Below are positions 58,593 to 64,000 of a stretch of 64,000 nucleotides of DNA, piece after piece. Made by a program: the position numbers and the translations under genes. The first letter of the stretch is position 1, and every line of letters begins with the position of its first letter. The stretch comes from Nautilus pompilius. Lineage: Eukaryota > Mollusca > Cephalopoda > Nautilida > Nautilidae. The notes under the pieces are model-generated. The model did no database searches and had not been told where the DNA came from. It saw only the letters and a list, made by a program, of their open reading frames with translations. The stretch lies in assembly GCA_018389105.1 (NCBI GenBank), contig JACATO010002213.1, positions 124,001 to 188,000 on the forward strand, in the 5' to 3' direction.

Positions 58593-60654
58593 GTGTCCTC
58601 AAATGAGGACACTGTGATAATATAAGAACAAATCAAAATTTAAAACAAAAATACATTGATTACATCTGATGATGTAATATTTGCCTTTAAAAAGACTGAA
58701 TATCAAGTTTTCTTATGGTGTGGGCCAAAACAACCAATATGCAGTGTTACACTACATGTTGAGCAATATGTTCTGGGTTTTGCAATGCATGGTTTATTTT
58801 GACATTGTCTCTGTTGTTGTTGCTTTTCAATTACATGTGTTTTACCATCGTATCAAATATCCAGTAAAGTTGAAGTACTTGGAACACTACATTTTCTTCC
58901 AATCCATCCCGTTCTACTTTCTAACTTTAGGTAAGGTACACAAATAGCTCTTTTGAAATCCAACAAGTCCATCACGTTCTTCTTGTCTTGATGCACAAAT
59001 CAATATAAAAAAAATCCATGTGTTCACCACAGTCATGTCTAAAATTCATGTGAAAAGAGGCCAGTGCTATTTCTCTTTCCTTCTAATTGAGACAGCATAT
59101 TTTCCAACGAACCAATCATGTCGATCTATACCACCCTAATGTTTGTTGTAGTTGTTTAAAGCATTTGGTTGAGGAACACACCCCTTTGCCTCTATATCAA
59201 GCAGCCACCATTGTACCTTTACAAGAGGCTCAATAGTATCATAATTGGTTCCAATAGTAACACATTTATTGTCTAACCATTTGATAAGAATTTCTTCATT
59301 TGTGTCAAACCTGAGTCATACAACCCTCTTCTCTTTCTTCATCAAGTTGGTCTACATCAATGGATATTTATTCTTTGGAATCCAATATTCCTGAGGTGAA
59401 GTAGCAAGTCATATCCAGTAAAATAGTCATCAAACAAAACAGTATGTGCTCTGGGTTCTTTTACTACTACAAGTATTTTCAATACAACCTTTGAACCAAC
59501 TAGAAAGTTTTCATTCACTTCATCTATAGCACTCTTACCAAGGCAAGATCAAAGTTATAACAGTAGCCTCCAGTTTTCTTTGTGTGAACTGTTTCAGAGG
59601 ATTATGTCCATAATATCACACAATCATTTCGTGGATGGCAACACATTCCAAACCTTACGAAAGAACTCTGAACCATGGATATTAGAGGCCTTATTTTAAA
59701 ACCTATATCAGATTTATTCTTCTCAGCATCCTCATTGTTGCAAAGATATATGATACTTTTCAGAAGTTGAAAGTGATTTCTAGACATAGAATTTTTAACT
59801 ATAGGAACACCTACATCTTCCTCATTACCCAGTAATGTCTTTCTGATGGCAATTTATGATAACTTGAAAACAAAAGAATTCCTACAAATGACTTTAGTTC
59901 ATCAACACTTAACACAAAATTACACTTGTTTCTTTCATTATATGGTCATAAACATCTGAAGTTAGTATTTGCTCAGACATTTCAAGAGGAGTTAAGAATT
60001 ATAGGTCTTCCTCCTTTTTCAAATAGCTATTGTAATTTACTTCACACTTGCTTGTTTTGCTTTACTCGGGAGATTTGAATTTTCACGCTGGCTCAGTTAC
60101 ACAGAGCTTCCCCCTCTTACTTTCAATGACTGACTGGTTGGCTTATGTGTATTCTGACAATCAAGAACATTGTCTTTAGAAGAATATGTGCCAGGTACAG
60201 CCTCTAGTTTGCTTTTAATGTGTAGTTCAAGAGAACCTGGAACATTTTGCACAGTTGTTTCCTCAGTGACATCATCAGGACCCTCAACTTCCTCGTTGTC
60301 TTCAATATTTACCAGCTTAAAACATATTTCCTCATTGTAGGGACTGAAAGATTTCTTCTTGACAACTGCAAAAGGAAATAATCATTCAGTTATGATTACC
60401 ATTTTATATAAATTATAATATAGATATAATATATAATGTAAATAATAATTCTAATAAATGCTAAACAATTGATAGATAATATTCTAAATATTTATAAGTT
60501 TAAAAAATTTATAATGATTATTCTAATGAAAAGAAAGCAGGATTATTCTTACCTTAAGAAAGTTGTCTTCACACTATCAATGCATCAAGGGTAGAGAAAA
60601 AGACAAAGTTGTTGTACTGTGCACCATTTCATCCCAGTGTCATTTGAGAAGAGG
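58593..60654 (-). mobile_element. piggyBac element with inverted ends
   Basis: The left end has the palindrome GTGTCCTCAAATGAGGACAC (58593-58612). Read outward it gives CACAGTGTCCTCATTTGAGG. The right end read outward gives CCCAGTGTCATTTGAGAAGA (60632-60651), the same with a 3-nt gap. These inverted ends bracket a piggyBac transposase pseudogene. Element length is about 2.06 kb. The TTAA target duplication is not visible. It lies antisense in the intron after the SH2 exon. Confidence 0.6.
58690..60365 (-). pseudogene. piggyBac transposase pseudogene
   Basis: The minus-strand reading, with many stops and shifts, has the family landmarks in order. An acidic N-terminus (EDNEEVEGPDDVTEE, about 60310-60260) comes first. 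SVDELKSFVGILLFSSYHKL then PSERHYW (59910-59828) is followed by MSRNHFQLLKSIIYLCNNED (from 59787) and GFKIRPL. A decayed DDE core leads to a C-terminal cysteine-rich domain, RTYCSTCSVTLHIGCFGPHH (about 58775-58715). No intact frame exceeds 61 codons. Confidence 0.8.
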
Positions 60655-63600
60655 CAATTTAGATCAACTTGTGATCACTATAGTATCAATATAAAGTAAA
60701 AAAAAAAAGCACATTCTGCAATAGAAATAACATTCAAATAACATACTGCTACAGGTAAATGTTTTTATTTGGTAGATTGGAATCTCATAGGAAGAAATGA
60801 ATAATATATGATCTATGAGTCAACTTTTCACTAACTTTCCCCTATGATTAGACAAGTAAGGAATTTTTTTAAAGTATGTGAATGCAATTTCTCATCATCA
60901 GATATGAAATTTCACACAATAGTATTATAAAATAGTAAGAGGTAAGAAAAAAAGGGGGCACATTTCTAGGCTGTTCTCATTCGAGGAGAGTGGGATATAA
61001 TTGGTTTTAAATATGTAATTTCCATGCAACCTAATGTCTCACTGGCATCACTTCACAATTTCAGTTGCAGCTGCAAATATCACTCTTGTATCATCGTAAT
61101 CTTGGTTTATTACTTGCATGTGCCCCTAAAATAAGATGTGAAAAATTTCCCCATAAGGAAAGACGTAAACTGAAACAGATAAAAATTCTGAAAGAGAAAT
61201 GTTTTTCATCAAGTGAACTCTTAAGATCACTGACTAAAATTGGAAATGCCAACTGCTTTCTAAATCTTTGATCTTTGGTGATTTTTGTTGAAATTCACAG
61301 GTGTTCTGCTTACCTGTTTCTGCATGCAGCAACATTTTCAACCTTGGATTATATTTTATTGTACAATTCACAGAATTGCATTTGTAACCAAATTTCTTTT
61401 TAATCCTCAAAGCTTTCTGTTTAGATCACCTGTGTAATTGCACCATCTTTATTTACAATTTCTTTAGCCTGGGTTTTCACCAGGTCTCCCACAGTGAAAC
61501 AGAAGTTCTAGTAAATACTTTCTAGTTAATAATATCATCAGGTTAGACCCAGTGCATGTGGAATAAATATCTGTGTACTTTTTTCTTATTTTTTTAAAAA
61601 CAATGAACATTAATTTTTAAAATAGTAATTGTTCATCTCTAGATTTAGCATTTTAAAGTTTTTACATCATGGGAGAAGTGGAATTCAATTTGCAACTTAA
61701 AATTCAAACACTAAACTTTTTTTTCTACACAAATTTACAGACAGACATTAGTTATTAAATTTAACAGAAGAATTTGACATTTCATTTTTGAAGATTAACA
61801 TAATCTCTCTGCATCTCATTTTGCTTTTTAACATGATTTAAGGAAATTTAACATTTTGTAAGTCCCCAAAGCAATTAAGGCTATCAAGAAGGGTATGAAA
61901 TCTTTTTCAAATATGGATTTATTTTTGGTTCATATGAAAAAATGTTTAATTGGTGTGAATTTTTTATTTAGCAAATTGCAAGTGAAAACAACAATGCAGT
62001 ATTTGAAATTTTGTAACAAGTTAGTTTTGCTCATTTTGAGAGGTAACAACTTGAGCTTATTTTACCTCTGGCAGTGGTGTATTTATACTGTTTGTTTACT
62101 TGAACTAGCCGGCCCGTTTTTCCCTTGTTTATTAGATTCCTCTTATCAACAGCAACCTAGCTTGCATGCCAACCTATTATTGTCTGTCTCTCTTTTTGTC
62201 ACCTTGATGTTCTATCTAAACAGGTGTTCTGCAAAGCTATCCCATAACAACATTGCCAAGTAGATTACTAAATCTTTTATTTCAGTTTCCTGATTGATGC
62301 ACCATTATTTTGAAAACCCTCACTCTCTTTTTCTTTTTTAACCCTAAAATCTTTTTCGATTGTTTTTTTTTTTTTTATTTGTATCCTTCATTATATTTTT
62401 AATGATTTCATTATTGCTTCCTCTCTCATGACAAAACATTTCAATTTGTCATCTGGTTGGTTTCAGTGACAATAACAAAGAACATTAGTATGTACAGTAA
62501 AAGATATTGTGACTTCTTCTAATAAACTAATCTTTAGATTTTATTATTTTTAAGCGTACTGTACATTACACAGTATTAATCATTTTTTTTAAAAAAAATA
62601 CTTTATCTAGAATATCTGATTGTTAAGATGACATGAATTACTAGTAATGGTTCCAAAAAAAGTTTTTCTTATTTTTTAATGAAACAGAAAACATTTAAGT
62701 TAGAGTCCATCAGAGCATTTCAGGAAAGTTTGTTTCAAATTGTATTATTATTGAGACTAGCACACTGGTAAACTTAGGAACATTAGTTATAAATCTAGAA
62801 CACCTTAAAACCATAGCAATTATATTTTAAAAAAATGCACATATTTCATAAACTGTGTGTGAATAGTTTATACAATAATTTTGTTTGTTTTAAACTGCCA
62901 CATTGCATCTGAACTATTATAGGGTAAATAAACCACTCTCTTTTGTGCACAATTTAACAATGGGAGTGTTATACTAAATCTTTACAAAGAAATTTTAATT
63001 TACTTCTTAGTAGATGCAACAACTTCATATACAGATTGTCACAGAAATAGAAAATGTAGAACTGGAGTAATTTTAAAATTAACATCCTCCTCCTCTTTTC
63101 TGTATACATTACCCAATGAAACAGTTGAATTATCTGTAGTTGCTTTCTTGTTTGTGATATGTTTATACTTATGTCACTCTGGTGATACTTGCTACACTAA
63201 TGATATAAAAATATTTATTTAATATAGATCCTGCTCAATTGTTCATAAGACAAAGAATTTTTATTCATGTACAGCCTTCCTGTTTACATCCTAAGTTAAA
63301 GATAACAAAATAAAAAAACAAACTTGCATCTGGCTTCCGCCATAAAAAATCTTTGAGAAAATTAGTAGCCATGAAAATAAAGTTTGTCGGTTGCTGGCGT
63401 TTATTGTTTTGAAGAGTTTTTTTTTTTTTTTGTATTTGTTTATTTGAAATCCGCATTGAGAGGTAACCATCCACCATCTTTAGTATTTGTGGTTTTACCA
63501 ACTGTTCTAAATACTGATTGATTGGCCAACAGAACAGGAGACAAATATATAGAAAAACAAAATGGATGACTTCTGAAATCTTCAGTAAATTTTACAAAAA

Positions 63601-64000
63601 AATCTAGTCAAAAAAGTTAAAATTATGACAGAATTCTGCATGGAAAGAGTTTAATTTAAATCTATTCAGAAAAAATCTACAAATAAAATTGGTATGACCA
63701 AAAAAAGTTATGAAAGAAAATTAGCAGACGATATTAAATACAACCAAAACAATTTTATGCTGATGCTAAAGAAAAAAACTTTTTAAAGAAAAGGTAGATC
63801 CATTAAACAGCAAACAAATAAATATGAATGGCAGTACTTTGAAAACAAATAATGTCTTTAATAATTTTTGGGTTAATGTTTTTATCAACAAAGTTCTAGG
63901 GCAGGCTCAGCAGTGAAAATGTTAAATATGAATGCACCTATTACTATTATTACCATTACAGAATAAAGAATGCATAAACTAAAGTAGTAGGTTCTGATGG
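60655..64000. other. SOCS intron 3 to window end
   Basis: 3.3 kb of AT-rich sequence with long T runs (62366-62376, 63418-63431). The open frame 61895-62263 (122 aa, plus) matches nothing known and does not resemble the rest of an SH2 domain or a SOCS box. No exon was found. Confidence 0.45.

Noticed and set aside
61895-62263. 122-aa open frame after the SH2 exon, plus strand
   Set aside because: Checked as a possible next SOCS exon; it has no SH2 or SOCS-box motifs and no suitable acceptor in phase.

Overview
This is AT-rich metazoan nuclear DNA with a CpG-rich island in the middle. It holds two divergently transcribed, intron-containing genes, and the introns are full of dead DNA transposons and tRNA-derived SINEs. 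All genic introns I placed use GT..AG. The mix of Tc1-like, mariner, pogo/Tigger-like, ZBED5-type hAT and piggyBac remnants with several tRNA-SINEs suggests an invertebrate. A mollusc such as a cephalopod is my best guess, but no feature here decides the phylum.

Minus strand, 34592 down to 678: a complete NOP58 gene, the box C/D snoRNP core protein. I could place all 15 coding exons. Their lengths sum to 1497 nt, an uninterrupted frame of 498 codons plus stop. An AATAAA signal lies 31 nt after the stop codon. Intron 1 is 10 kb.

Plus strand, from 35136 beyond the window edge: the 5' part of a suppressor-of-cytokine-signalling gene of the SOCS6/SOCS7 class. It has a GC-rich 1.57-kb first coding exon, a 47-nt second exon and an exon with the N-terminal half of the SH2 domain. 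The rest of SH2 and the SOCS box lie past 64000. Exon 1 as given contains one -1 reading-frame break, between about 36176 and 36220. The two start codons are 543 bp apart inside the CpG island, so the genes probably share a bidirectional promoter.

Mobile DNA. In NOP58 introns: tRNA-SINEs (2830-3066, 8565-8634, 14395-14525, 25165-25224, tail at 22195-22300); a pogo-like element with TIRs and TA target duplication (11741-12707); a Tc1-like transposase (13480-14120); a mariner remnant (17616-18060); a probable old piggyBac (22850-23510); a ZBED5-type hAT element with an imperfect 8-bp target duplication (25648-29343) that carries a second pogo copy inside it; and another Tc1-like fragment (32080-32520). 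In SOCS introns: a fold-back element (42011-42800), a Tc1-like element with TIRs (45524-46582), a mariner with matched 23-bp TIRs (47806-48893), a Tc1-like element (51240-52180), a tRNA-SINE (55880-56150) and a piggyBac (58593-60654). All transposase reading frames carry stops or frameshifts. I recognised no LINE or LTR retrotransposon, no tRNA or rRNA gene and no CRISPR array.

The two genes are not known to share a pathway: NOP58 acts in nucleolar rRNA modification, and SOCS6/7 proteins act in receptor-tyrosine-kinase and cytokine signalling through an E3 ligase. I see no clearly novel system. The most checkable oddities are the frame break in SOCS exon 1, the nested hAT/pogo structure, and one weak box C/D snoRNA candidate in NOP58 intron 10.
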